Positions 17,818 to 25,627 of a stretch of 64,000 bases of DNA are shown one piece after another (positions within the stretch are counted from its first letter, which is position 1; each line of letters opens with the position of its first letter). The notes under the pieces were generated by a model. That model made no database searches. It was not told the origin of the DNA and was given only the letters and a program-made list of their open reading frames with translations. The stretch comes from Oceanobacillus oncorhynchi (GTDB lineage Bacteria; Bacillota; Bacilli; Bacillales; Amphibacillaceae): the NCBI RefSeq assembly GCF_000821065.1, contig NZ_CDGG01000001.1, positions 1,550,001 to 1,614,000 of the forward strand. Reading direction: 5' to 3'. The position numbers and the translations under genes are program-made.

Positions 17818-18573
17818 TTAATCAATAAGTTCCGTATCTGCTTTTGCCTGGTTGACCATTTCCGATATAGTAATTAAACCATACCCTTTGTTTTTCAAGC
17901 CGGGAAGAACTGTCTCTAAAGCTTCGGCAGTCTGTTTGGCGCTATCAGAAGCGTGCAGCAGGATGATATCACCATTTTCTGTTTGCTCCATGACTTCATC
18001 AATGATTGATTCTACTCCAGGATTTTCCCAATCATCCGGGTTGACATTCCAATGAACAACCTGAAATTGCATACTTTCTGCCAATTCGATGATTTCTTCA
18101 TTCAGATGGCCATGAGGTGTGCGGAGAAGGCGAATATCTTCATACCCCAATTTATCCATAACCTCTTGTGCTTTTATTAAATCTTGTCTTATTTGTTCTG
18201 GTTCCTGATCTAAATAACTTTTATAACGATAGCCGAGCAGCCCAATTTCATGTGTGCCTTCAGAAATTGCTTCTAATAAATCCGGATGACGTTCCGCCCA
18301 TTCTCCGCTGACGAAAAAGGTAGCTTGTACTTCTTCTTTCTCCAGTACTTCAAGAATGCTTTCTACTTTTTCCTCTCCCCAACTGATATTGAAGGTGACG
18401 GCAACATCTTCTAAATCTTCATTCCCTTTTGAAAGAGCAGCAGGCTCATCCTTCGTGAACATAGCCATAATAGAAGGGGTTTGCGTCCAAATAAGAATGG
18501 CTGCTGCTAAAACAATCACGGTGCTTAATATAATTTTCTTCCGGTTCAAACGAATTGTGTAGAAGTGATTCAC
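17818..18573 (-). CDS. pdaB: polysaccharide deacetylase family sporulation protein PdaB
   Basis: A 251-residue protein, near the B. subtilis PdaB length. It has an N-terminal membrane anchor (about 12-30) and a NodB-type domain. AVTFNISWGEEKVESIL replaces the usual TFDDG motif, so the first catalytic/metal aspartates are altered, as is common in PdaB. RTPHGHLNEE and ILLHASDSAKQT are the later motifs. The GTG start at 18573 follows AAAGGAGGAAC. PdaB is needed to maintain spores late in sporulation. It is the last gene of the cwlD-pdaB block. Confidence 0.88.
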   Translation of the reverse strand: MNHFYTIRLNRKKIILSTVIVLAAAILIWTQTPSIMAMFTKDEPAALSKGNEDLEDVAVTFNISWGEEKVESILEVLEKEEVQATFFVSGEWAERHPDLLEAISEGTHEIGLLGYRYKSYLDQEPEQIRQDLIKAQEVMDKLGYEDIRLLRTPHGHLNEEIIELAESMQFQVVHWNVNPDDWENPGVESIIDEVMEQTENGDIILLHASDSAKQTAEALETVLPGLKNKGYGLITISEMVNQAKADTELID

Positions 18574-19020
18574 TTTTGTTCCTCCTTTTTTAATGTAGTA
18601 CAACCCATGACAAGCATTTGTAGTAGTGCGAAATAATTCGTTCTAGTTTATGTATATGTTCTGTTTATAGAGATATGTACAAGCTTGCAATATTCTTTTA
18701 AAGACAATTGGTATCCAGAGGAGCAGCGGATGTGTTGGCGAAGGAAAGAAACGGCAAGTTATATATGGTATAGGTATATTTTGCAGAGATAATGTTAAAA
18801 TTGAGAGGAGGCAGAAGGAGCTTTTTGTGGTTACTTGTTTCACCAAAACTATTACTGATGAAACATTCCGGCTAAAAGCGTTGTAATTATGTATCACATT
18901 TACTGATTGTGACTGGAACTGTTCATCCTGATTAAAATGACGATGCTCAGTCTGCGGTTTTACAATCATTTTTACATAGAAAATAGAAAAAGTGATTTGT
19001 TTAGTCATTTTTTTATAAAA
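18574..19020. other. intergenic region between pdaB and the rRNA locus
   Basis: About 450 bp, AT-rich, with no reading frame that has a ribosome site, no strong inverted repeat and no recognised RNA before the rRNA promoters. Confidence 0.4.
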
Positions 19021-19025
19021 AGGTA

Positions 19026-19054
19026 TTGCCCTTCTCTATTTTCTATGGTATATT
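19026..19054 (+). promoter_or_regulatory. rRNA promoter P1
   Basis: TTGCCC, a 17-nt spacer and TATATT. It lies about 95 bp upstream of a second promoter, the usual tandem layout of rrn operons. Confidence 0.6.
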
Positions 19055-19121
19055 AATTTTTGTTGTCGGAAGCAAACGAAATAAAGCGAAATTATTTCGA
19101 CAAAATACTTTTAAAAAAGTG

Positions 19122-19150
19122 TTGACAACAAAAACGAAACATGATAAATT
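19122..19150 (+). promoter_or_regulatory. rRNA promoter P2
   Basis: A perfect TTGACA, a 17-nt spacer and TAAATT, followed by the rRNA leader. Confidence 0.8.
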
Positions 19151-19179
19151 ATATCTTGTCGCTAAAAACGACAGAAACA

Positions 19180-19298
19180 AATTGCTCTTTGAAAACTGAA
19201 CAAAACAACCAGTACGAAAGAAGAAAGACAACCTCGTTTTTCTTAAAAAATAAGTCAGAAGTTGACTTCTGAAAGCTAATGTTTCAAACACTTTTATG
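19180..19298 (+). other. rRNA leader with boxA, normally preceding 16S
   Basis: TGCTCTTTGAAAACTGAAC at about 19183 is the boxA antitermination signal. A perfect inverted repeat TCAGAAGT/ACTTCTGA lies at 19255-19272. The leader runs up to CACTTTTATG, where a Bacillaceae 16S gene (GGAGAGTTTGATCC) would normally begin, but that sequence is absent. Confidence 0.8.
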
Positions 19299-19371
19299 AG
19301 GTTGATAGGTCCGAGGTGGAAGCGTGGCGACACGTGCAGCTGACGGATACTAATCGATTGAGGACTTATCT
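19299..19371 (+). pseudogene. 23S rRNA, 3'-terminal remnant only
   Basis: About 73 nt matching the end of Bacillaceae 23S rRNA: GGTTGATAGGTCCGAGGTGG, then GGAAGCGTGGCGACACGTG, and an end near GAGGACTTATC. It is fused directly to the rRNA leader; 16S, the internal spacer and roughly 2.8 kb of 23S are missing. This is either a genuine deletion in this rrn operon or a collapsed assembly join. Confidence 0.85.
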
Positions 19372-19435
19372 AAGTTTTTTCATGTCACGTTACTCTTATT
19401 TAGTTTTCAGGGTGCAAATCCCTATATTAAGTAAG

Positions 19436-19551
19436 TCTGGTAGCGATAGCGAAGAGGTCACACCTGTTCTCATGCCGAACACAGAAGTTAAGTTCTTCAG
19501 CGCCGATGGTAGTTGGGGGCTTCCCCCTGCGAGAGTAGGACGCCGCCAGGC
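19436..19551 (+). rRNA. rrf: 5S ribosomal RNA
   Basis: 116 nt. Recognised by GCGATAGCGAAGAGGTCACA, CCGAACACAGAAGTTAAG, GCGCCGATGGTAGT and the closing GAGAGTAGGACGCCGCCAGG, which pairs with the 5' TCTGGT end. Complete and apparently intact despite the deleted upstream rRNA genes. Confidence 0.95.
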
Positions 19552-19578
19552 TTATTTTTTTACATATTTAATTTATAT

Positions 19579-19650
19579 TCCACAGTAGCTCAGTGGTAGA
19601 GCAATCGGCTGTTAACCGATCGGTCGTAGGTTCGAATCCTACCTGTGGAG
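19579..19650 (+). tRNA. tRNA-Asn (anticodon GTT)
   Basis: Full cloverleaf: acceptor TCCACAG/CTGTGGA, D-loop AGCTCAGTGGTAGAGC, anticodon stem-loop CGGCTGTTAACCG with GTT, T-arm GTAGGTTCGAATCCTAC. The CCA end is only partly encoded. 27 nt after 5S. Confidence 0.95.
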
Positions 19651-19656
19651 CCTTTT

Positions 19657-19729
19657 GCTTCCATAGCTCAGCTGGTAGAGCACCACCATGGTAAGGTGGG
19701 GGTCAGCGGTTCGAGTCCGCTTGGAAGCT
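19657..19729 (+). tRNA. tRNA-Thr (anticodon GGT)
   Basis: Acceptor GCTTCCA/TGGAAGC, D-arm AGCTCAGCTGGTAGAGC, anticodon loop ATGGTAA with GGT, T-arm AGCGGTTCGAGTCCGCT. CCA is not encoded. It follows tRNA-Asn after 6 nt. Confidence 0.95.
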
Positions 19730-19736
19730 TAGTGTT

Positions 19737-19773
19737 AAACGCTTATCCTATAAAGGGTAGGGCGTTTTTTTGT
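19737..19773 (+). terminator. terminator of the rRNA/tRNA transcript
   Basis: AAACGCTTATCC pairs with GGGTAGGGCGTT (with G-T pairs), followed by seven T. Confidence 0.85.
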
Positions 19774-19846
19774 GTTTATAAGGCTCTATACTGAATGTGG
19801 TGGTGTCCTCCGTTCCATCGTCAGATGGAAAGAAGGCAAAAAAATA

Positions 19847-20003
19847 CACTCCTTTTCCTCTCTCTGATACCCTTGAGTTGTCGAGACAAAAGGAATGGGA
19901 GAGGAAAAGAGTGCATCATCATTTTATCACAGAGTTATTAGGAATAAAAGATTCTCATGTAGATGTGTGGATATCAGACTTAAAAAAGGTTTCCATTCAA
20001 TAG
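19847..20003 (+). pseudogene. possible ISL3-type transposase N-terminal remnant
   Basis: From a GTG at 19911 the frame reads VHHHFITELLGIKDSHVDVW, like the start of ISL3-family transposases, then ends after about 31 residues instead of about 400. Just upstream, CACTCCTTTTCCTCTC (from 19847) and GAGAGGAAAAGAGTG (to 19913) form an inverted repeat spanning the start. I cannot confirm the family; it may be a decayed element next to the rRNA locus. Confidence 0.35.
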
Positions 20004-20029
20004 ATATATTTATTGAATGGAAACCTTTT
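19983..20029. terminator. bidirectional terminator beside opuAC-like gene
   Basis: A near-perfect 19-bp stem: AAAAGGTTTCCATTCAATA with TATTGAATGGAAACCTTTT over a short AT loop, with A and T runs on the two sides. It ends the minus-strand binding-protein gene. Confidence 0.85.
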
Positions 20030-20058
20030 AATTATATAACAATGATTAGAGCTAAGAA

Positions 20059-20970
20059 TTAATCCTTTGGTTCTAAATCCTCAAGTGAATCAATATCCAT
20101 ATAAGCTGGTACTGCCAAACCAGTCTTAGCACCATCTAAGTTTGGTCCCAAATCATCAAAATCGCTTTCGTATTGCTCATATAATTCGGCATGTGTCACG
20201 GGCATCCATACAGCTAAGGATGCATCAGCACTTCCGGTAGCGATGGATTCAAACATAATAGCTGGGTCAACCTGTGTCAATGTTACCTGAAACCCTTGTT
20301 GTTCTAATGCAATTTTAGCAATATTTGCTGTGAAAATAGCATCATCCCAGGGTAAAAGAGCCAACTCAATGGAAGTGCCCTCTACAGAATCTACGCCATC
20401 TGTCCACTCTGTAACAATTTCCTGATTAGCATCTGCCCAGTCCTGCGCTACTGTTTCAAAATCCTTTTCTTGAGCTTCTAATAGCGCATCTTCTACGTCT
20501 GGAAGCTCTAACTCGATACGATCAAGAATTGTATAAGCTTCAGGCATTTCATCCTTCAGGCCCTCTCTTGCTATCGTTGTGATTTGTTCTTCATCTCCAT
20601 GGATTCCCTGTGGATCATCTAAGTATTTTAAATCCCACTGAGCAAACTTATAGTGAGGAGACCAAGCACTGAAAACGATTGGTTCTTCATTTTCAATAGC
20701 ATCACTTAATTGCGTTAACATTGCTCCTGCGGAAGACAGCTCCTGCTCCCAACCAGCAAGATTATTGTAGGAATCTAAAACTTCTTCATTTTTTAGAGTT
20801 TGCCCGGCACCAGGTTCTGTTCCAGTGATTGTATAATCTAGTTCGTCACTAATATTTGCTTCAGCGTGTACGTCCCCATCATTGGAATTGCAGCCTGCAA
20901 CAATGAGTGATAAAGATAAACCAGTAATTATACCGAGACTTTTCCAAGTGAATTTCTTAAATTTCATCAT
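20059..20970 (-). CDS. glycine betaine/proline betaine ABC transporter substrate-binding lipoprotein (OpuAC-like)
   Basis: A 303-residue lipoprotein (lipobox LIVAGC, cysteine near residue 27). The first half has TGTEPGAGQ and FSAWSPHYKFAQWDLKYLDD with Trp residues of the betaine cage. The second half has ALLPWDDAIFTANIAK and ADASLAVWMPVTHAELYEQY. The lobe order matches B. subtilis OpuAC. No ATPase or permease gene is adjacent, so this is an orphan receptor or serves a transporter encoded elsewhere. GGAGGG lies upstream of the first ATG. Confidence 0.88.
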   Translation of the reverse strand: MMKFKKFTWKSLGIITGLSLSLIVAGCNSNDGDVHAEANISDELDYTITGTEPGAGQTLKNEEVLDSYNNLAGWEQELSSAGAMLTQLSDAIENEEPIVFSAWSPHYKFAQWDLKYLDDPQGIHGDEEQITTIAREGLKDEMPEAYTILDRIELELPDVEDALLEAQEKDFETVAQDWADANQEIVTEWTDGVDSVEGTSIELALLPWDDAIFTANIAKIALEQQGFQVTLTQVDPAIMFESIATGSADASLAVWMPVTHAELYEQYESDFDDLGPNLDGAKTGLAVPAYMDIDSLEDLEPKD

Positions 20971-21516
20971 ATGTAAAAATACCCTCCAATTTTATGTACT
21001 GCTTTTCTAATAACGTTACCAATTACTTTATAATACACAGAGTTTGTTATGAGCCGGCAGAATCAATGCTATACTTATTAGGTTTTTAATTCAAACGCTA
21101 AAAATAGTTGTTTCTGCATAAATAAGTTGTTAAAAGCGGATTAAACATAGGTTTCTGTAAAAGAGCAGCCTTTTACTGCGTCTATCTCTGTATTACATGT
21201 TGCTTTCGAATTTTAGTTAGAAGTTTATGTATTGGAAGTATAGGGTGGTAGGAATTTAGCAAATAATTTTCAAGAGTACAGTCTTAGTTTGGAACGCTTA
21301 GATCATAGGAAATCAAAGTAGTTTAAACAACATATGATGTTAGAAAAAATTAAATTTAATATAGTTAATAATTGAATTTAAAAAGCTCAAAAAGTAGAAA
21401 TAAAAGCATTATGTAGCTAATGAGTCTTCTTCCCTCAGGCTAGCATCCGATAGAGGAAAAGAGTAAATAAAACATGTGTAATCCATTTTAAATTCTCTAC
21501 CTTTTTCAAAATTGAA
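20971..21516. other. intergenic region upstream of the opuAC-like gene
   Basis: About 545 bp, AT-rich, with no supported gene on either strand. It should hold the minus-strand promoter of the binding-protein gene, but no box is convincing. Confidence 0.35.
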
Positions 21517-21576
21517 AATGCCTATATAAAAAAGCAAATCCATTGAAAATAGGATTTGCTTTTTTATATAGGCATT
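21517..21576. terminator. strong bidirectional terminator
   Basis: A roughly 25-bp perfect inverted repeat: AATGCCTATATAAAAAAGCA and its complement TGCTTTTTTATATAGGCATT, with arms extending inward to a short loop. It lies just beyond the 3' end of the VOC gene. Confidence 0.85.
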
Positions 21577-21614
21577 AAACTATACTACATCCGTTGTACA
21601 ACAAATAGCTGATA

Positions 21615-22010
21615 TTAAGGTGCAACCAGCTCTACTTTTATTCTATCCGGATCTTCAAAATAAACGGCATAATGATTGTCTCCGCCCGCAAATGGATGTT
21701 GGTCAGCATAAAGAATAGATACCCCTCTTTGCTGGAGCCTTTTCGTCATGTCATCTACAAATCTCCGGGAATCTGCATGGAAGGCTAAGTGATTTAAGCC
21801 AACTCGGCATCGATGATAAGGAATATCCAGAAATCTTTCTTCCGCTTGTACAAAAACGAGATACGTTTCTCCCAGTTTCCAGCTTTGCCCGCCGTCCCAA
21901 TTTTGAAAAGGTGTATATCCCAGCTCGCTTAAAAACCAGTCCCAAAAATGAATCGTTTTATTTAAATTAGTAACATAAATTTCAATATGATGAATTAGAC
22001 CATGGTTCAA
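21615..22010 (-). CDS. VOC family (glyoxalase/dioxygenase superfamily) protein
   Basis: A 131-residue single VOC domain: HHIEIYVTNLNKTIHFWDWF at the N terminus, NHLAFHADSR in the middle and HYAVYFEDPDRIKVELVAP at the end, retaining His, His and Glu metal-ligand positions. The start is TTG at 22010, 7 nt after AAGGAGG. The substrate is unknown; members include glyoxalases, fosfomycin-type thiol transferases and lyases. Monocistronic, minus strand. Confidence 0.8.
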   Translation of the reverse strand: MNHGLIHHIEIYVTNLNKTIHFWDWFLSELGYTPFQNWDGGQSWKLGETYLVFVQAEERFLDIPYHRCRVGLNHLAFHADSRRFVDDMTKRLQQRGVSILYADQHPFAGGDNHYAVYFEDPDRIKVELVAP

Positions 22011-22210
22011 AGGAACGCCTCCTTAAATGCAGTAATTATCTTGACTTACTTAATTATTATCTATGCAGATAGATACAACAGGTTTGAAAAAAGTTTACAA
22101 AATACGGGATGAATGAGAAAATAAATAGTATATATCTTGATAGAATAAATGCATTATAATCTATTATAGAAGAGCTAGATGATAAAGAAAAGTATTGGAG
22201 GAGGAGTTTG

Positions 22211-22447
22211 ATGGTTGAGCGTTATGTTAAATTAGATAAAATTAATGACGTTAAAGATTTTGTAGAAAGAGTATCTGGGTTTGAATACAAGGCAGAGGTT
22301 ATTTCTGACACATATATATTAAGTGCAAAATCCATTATGGGGATATTCAGCCTGGATTTGACAGAACCTTTAAAATTAAGAGTTCATGCAGATAGCTGCG
22401 ATGATCTATTAGAGAGTATTTCACTTTATCTTGTTGATAAAGAATAA
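22211..22447 (+). CDS. HPr-like protein lacking the phosphorylatable histidine
   Basis: A 78-residue protein, HPr-sized. The segment KSIMGIFSLDLTEPLKLRVH aligns with the HPr regulatory-serine region (KSIMGVMSLGI in B. subtilis), so the Ser46-type site is kept. The N-terminal half has INDVKDFVERVSGFEYKAEV where HPr carries the HARPA active-site loop, so there is no His15. It cannot pass phosphate in the sugar PTS in the usual way; a Crh-like regulatory role is possible. ATG 22211 follows GGAGGAGG. Confidence 0.7.
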   Translation: MVERYVKLDKINDVKDFVERVSGFEYKAEVISDTYILSAKSIMGIFSLDLTEPLKLRVHADSCDDLLESISLYLVDKE

Positions 22448-22451
22448 ACTA

Positions 22452-22500
22452 TGAGGGGTATTCAGTTAGGGAACTACATATACTGACACCCCTTTTTTAT
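22452..22500 (+). terminator. terminator of the HPr-like gene
   Basis: AGGGGTATTCAGT pairs with ACTGACACCCCT over a loop of about 17 nt, followed by TTTTTTA. Confidence 0.8.
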
Positions 22501-23039
22501 GTGCGTAAGTAATAGATTTCTCCATAAGACAATGAAACCCTCAAAATGTTTTCCTCGGTGGTTGTTAAATAAAACCTTTCCATTATTGTTCTGTTTTGCC
22601 TTCAATGTTGTAAATGTTTCTAAGTAGATTTTTCAACATCTCTTAATTCTATTTATGAATTTCCTGTTTTTGATTTTTTTCAAATGTTTTCGTTTAATAT
22701 AATGTTTTAAAGGCTAATAAACGATGACTCTTTTAGAGTTAAAGATAGTATTTAATCATTCATATTGAAAACCTGATGATTTCGTAATTTCTGACACCTA
22801 TTGTAATTAATCAGAGTAGCTTCAATAAGTATGCTCAAACGCTGCATCTAAGTTATATAAGATAGCAAGAATTAAGTAATTGAACTTGTTAAAAAAGAGA
22901 AATTTAAATAAGATAGGTCTTTTCGTTGGTTTAATTGGGAAAATAATCAAAATGAAAATGATATAATTAATAATTACAAACATAATCAACAACGAAAAAA
23001 AATATTAACTAAATTTATCACAAAAAAACAAAAATATTA
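22501..23039. other. AT-rich intergenic region
   Basis: About 540 bp with no supported gene. Stop codons are frequent in all frames and I see no RNA motif or clear repeat. It precedes the promoter of the acid-sugar operon. Confidence 0.35.
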
Positions 23040-23067
23040 TTGACAAATCGAAAATAAATGATAATAT
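23040..23067 (+). promoter_or_regulatory. promoter of the acid-sugar operon
   Basis: A perfect TTGACA, a 16-nt spacer and TAATAT. CGAAAATAAATGA inside the spacer resembles the ATGAAAATAAAA arms found before rpiB, so it may also bind the local DeoR regulator. Confidence 0.65.
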
Positions 23068-23080
23068 TAATCTAAGGATT

Positions 23081-23095
23081 TTGAAACCGATTTCA
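23081..23095 (+). promoter_or_regulatory. cre site (CcpA operator) of the acid-sugar operon
   Basis: TTGAAACCGATTTCA fits the published consensus WTGNAANCGNWNNCW at every position. It begins about 14 bp after the -10 box, a position where CcpA blocks transcription, so the operon should be repressed by preferred sugars. Confidence 0.75.
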
Positions 23096-23141
23096 AGTCA
23101 CTTTTAAAGTTTTATCCTTTATACAAATAGGGAGGTTACAA

Positions 23142-23975
23142 ATGAGTATTAAATTTGGTTGTCATACATCAACTTGGGAACTAGATTACGATAAAGAGAC
23201 AGACTATTTAGACAATGTAATGAACACAGTGAAGGATGCAGGATTTAAAGGGGTAGACGTACAGGTTGCGATGTTAGGAAGATATCAAAATAATCCTGAA
23301 AAACTAAAAAGAGCATTAGATGAAAGAGGTATATATTTAGCAGCTTTAACAGTACCTTTTACTTGGGAAAATGATGAAGAAACAGAAAAAGAAAAGGAAC
23401 GTGCGGACTATTATATTGATTATCTGATAAATTTTCCTGGAGCAGTTATGAATCTCCCGTCTCGTGTCGGTCCTAATAGAGATAATTTATTAAAGCGTCA
23501 AAAGCAGATTATCGCTTGTGCAAATGCCGTAGGAAAAAGAGCATATGAAAAAGGAGTACAAGCTTCTTTTCATCCTGCTTCACCAAAAACGTCTTATTTC
23601 AGAACAAAGCAAGACTATGATGTTTTGTTTGAACTGCTAGATAAAACATATATGAGTTATACTCCTGATGCTGGTCATATAAAAGCTGGAGGAATGCGCC
23701 CAGAAGAAATTATTAAAGAGAATCTTTCTATTATCAAACATGTACATTTTAAAGATTGTTCTAATAATTTTGAGTGGAAGGAAATGGGCACTGGAGATAT
23801 TGATTTCCCTTATATCGTACAGACTTTAAAAGATAGCGGTTACCAGGGGTGGATAATGATTGAAGAGGAAACAGAAGAGGCTGCGGAAGACCCGAATCAG
23901 GTGATTTTAAATGTTGGGAAATATGTTGAGGAAAAATTGAGACCGATTACAGATGGTGTTAACCAGGATAACTAA
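23142..23975 (+). CDS. sugar phosphate isomerase/epimerase-type TIM-barrel protein (candidate 3-oxo acid decarboxylase)
   Basis: A 277-residue xylose-isomerase-like (AP_endonuc_2) TIM barrel. Likely metal ligands are His144 (SFHPAS), Asp176/His179 (PDAGHIKAGG), His202/Asp205 (HVHFKD) and Glu241 (MIEEE). IolE, hydroxypyruvate isomerase and, as I recall, the 3-oxo-isoapionate decarboxylase OiaC share this fold. As first gene of an operon with TctCBA, PdxA-like, DhaKL and erythrulose-phosphate isomerase candidates, I infer it decarboxylates or isomerises a 3-oxo acid sugar. Fold secure, reaction inferred. GGGAGG precedes the ATG. Confidence 0.75.
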   Translation: MSIKFGCHTSTWELDYDKETDYLDNVMNTVKDAGFKGVDVQVAMLGRYQNNPEKLKRALDERGIYLAALTVPFTWENDEETEKEKERADYYIDYLINFPGAVMNLPSRVGPNRDNLLKRQKQIIACANAVGKRAYEKGVQASFHPASPKTSYFRTKQDYDVLFELLDKTYMSYTPDAGHIKAGGMRPEEIIKENLSIIKHVHFKDCSNNFEWKEMGTGDIDFPYIVQTLKDSGYQGWIMIEEETEEAAEDPNQVILNVGKYVEEKLRPITDGVNQDN

Positions 23976-24059
23976 TTTCCGTTTTACAGTAATATTTTTA
24001 GGTTTTTAATTTAACGCTAGTTGATTTTCAATATTTATAAAGGATGAGGGAGGATTATT

Positions 24060-25031
24060 ATGAAGTTTAAAATAGGTCTTGTTTTATTATCCGTGATGAT
24101 GTTATTGGCAGGATGTGGGGGAAACAGTGAAGAGGGTAATGCGGCAAATAATTATCCGGAAAGAAACATTGAAGTTTTAGTAGGGCATGGTGCAGGAGGA
24201 GGAACAGACTTATTTGCACGTGCTGTGACTTCGGAGTTAGAAGATATTTTAGGAGTAAATATTAATGTTGTTAACCAAGAAGGAGGAGCTGGGGTTGTTG
24301 CGGCTCAGAATGCTTATAATGCTCCATCAGACGGATATACTTTAGTGGGGGATGCTGCTTTCCCGCTTACAGTAGCTGCGGGTACGAATCAGCATGGGTT
24401 AGATGATTTTACCCCAATTGCCCGTTTTCAAAGTGATACATATGCGCTTTGGGTAGACCCTGATAAATATAGCAGCATTGAAGATTTTATCCAAGCTGCA
24501 GAGGACAACCCAGGTGAAATTACTGTAGGTGGAACAGGTTCTATGGGGATGGATGAATTTACAGTATTTCTTCTAGGACAAGAAGCAGAAGTAGATTTGA
24601 GTTTTATAGCGATGGAAGGTGCAGGTGATATGCACGCTGGAGTTATTGGAGGACATTTAGATGCAATGGTTGAAGAATTCGGTCCGGCAAAAGCGCTTTA
24701 TGATGATGGTTCAGTTGAACCTCTTGTAGTTTTTTCAGAAGAGAGATTAGATGAATTTCCAGATTTACCCACAACGGTTGAGAATGGTTGGGACTTAACA
24801 GATGGGAATGAGCGTGGTTTTTATATAAAAAGCGATGCTGACCCTGAAATTATTAGTGTATTAGAAGAGGCTATGAAAGAAGTCTATGATTCTGAAGAAT
24901 ATAAAGCGTATGAAGAGGAAAATTATCTGCACTTACGTGAAGGATGGATGGATTCAGAAGAGTTTACACAGCGGACAGAGGAGTTAATTGAACGATATAC
25001 AGAAGTTGCTGATGAATTGCAAGGAAATTAA
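24060..25031 (+). CDS. tripartite tricarboxylate transporter substrate-binding protein TctC
   Basis: A 323-residue extracellular lipoprotein (lipobox MLLAGC, cysteine near residue 19) with the TctC/Bug motif YPERNIEVLVGHGAGGGTD and a VNQEGGAGVVAAQ segment. Bug proteins bind carboxylates or acid sugars. It precedes tctB and tctA with a stem-loop between, as usual when the receptor is made in excess. Ligand not evident; a sugar acid fits the neighbours. Confidence 0.88.
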   Translation: MKFKIGLVLLSVMMLLAGCGGNSEEGNAANNYPERNIEVLVGHGAGGGTDLFARAVTSELEDILGVNINVVNQEGGAGVVAAQNAYNAPSDGYTLVGDAAFPLTVAAGTNQHGLDDFTPIARFQSDTYALWVDPDKYSSIEDFIQAAEDNPGEITVGGTGSMGMDEFTVFLLGQEAEVDLSFIAMEGAGDMHAGVIGGHLDAMVEEFGPAKALYDDGSVEPLVVFSEERLDEFPDLPTTVENGWDLTDGNERGFYIKSDADPEIISVLEEAMKEVYDSEEYKAYEEENYLHLREGWMDSEEFTQRTEELIERYTEVADELQGN

Positions 25032-25033
25032 TT

Positions 25034-25063
25034 GAGAAAGGGAGGGAAGAACCCTCCTTTCTT
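25034..25063 (+). other. intercistronic stem-loop after tctC
   Basis: GAGAAAGGGAGGG pairs with CCCTCCTTTCTT over AAGAA. No T run follows, so it probably stabilises the upstream mRNA end or limits read-through. Confidence 0.65.
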
Positions 25064-25092
25064 AAGCATTACGATATAAAGGTGGGACGAAA

Positions 25093-25608
25093 ATGAATCA
25101 AGCAAAAAAAGACTATATTTTCTATAGTATTGTCATGATCTTTGCTATTTTTTTTCTTGCTTCTACTCCTCAAATCCAGAGTACAAATCAATCTTTTATT
25201 ATTGGACCAGCGACATGGCCATATATTCTTCTGATTTTAATGATTTTTTTGGGACTGTACGGGATTGTTAGCACATTAATTAAAGCAAAGGTAATGAAGT
25301 CAGAGGAATTAATAGCTAAAGAAGAAGCAGCACCAGTAAAGAAAATATTTCATTTGTCCATTCCGGTTGTTTCTTTATTGGTAGTAATTATTTATGTATT
25401 ATTGCTGAATGTAATTGGTTTTATTTTCTCTACCGTTTTGTTCTTATATGGCATTACGCTTTTACTTGGTACAAAAAAACAATTAACGGCTATTTTATTT
25501 TCAATTATAACAATGGTAGTTTTTGTTATTCTGTTTTCTGTTTTATTACAAATCCCATTACCAAGGGGTATAGGTGTTTTTAGAGAACTCAGCCTGTTTT
25601 TTTACTAA
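25093..25608 (+). CDS. tripartite tricarboxylate transporter small membrane subunit TctB
   Basis: A 171-residue protein with four hydrophobic segments (about 10-25, 38-58, 90-112, 118-150), with PATWPYILLILMIFLGLYG typical of TctB. It lies between tctC and tctA; the ATG follows GGTGGGA. It pairs with the large TctA subunit to drive cation-coupled uptake. Confidence 0.82.
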   Translation: MNQAKKDYIFYSIVMIFAIFFLASTPQIQSTNQSFIIGPATWPYILLILMIFLGLYGIVSTLIKAKVMKSEELIAKEEAAPVKKIFHLSIPVVSLLVVIIYVLLLNVIGFIFSTVLFLYGITLLLGTKKQLTAILFSIITMVVFVILFSVLLQIPLPRGIGVFRELSLFFY

Positions 25609-25627
25609 GTTGTAAGGGGGCAACACA

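Noticed and set aside
19043-19588. Reading frames across the rRNA leader and 5S region
   Set aside because: They overlap rRNA promoters, leader and 5S and have no ribosome sites.
20059-20970. Apparent circular permutation of the betaine-binding protein relative to ProX-type receptors
   Set aside because: As I remember it, B. subtilis OpuAC has the same lobe order, so this is normal for the subfamily.
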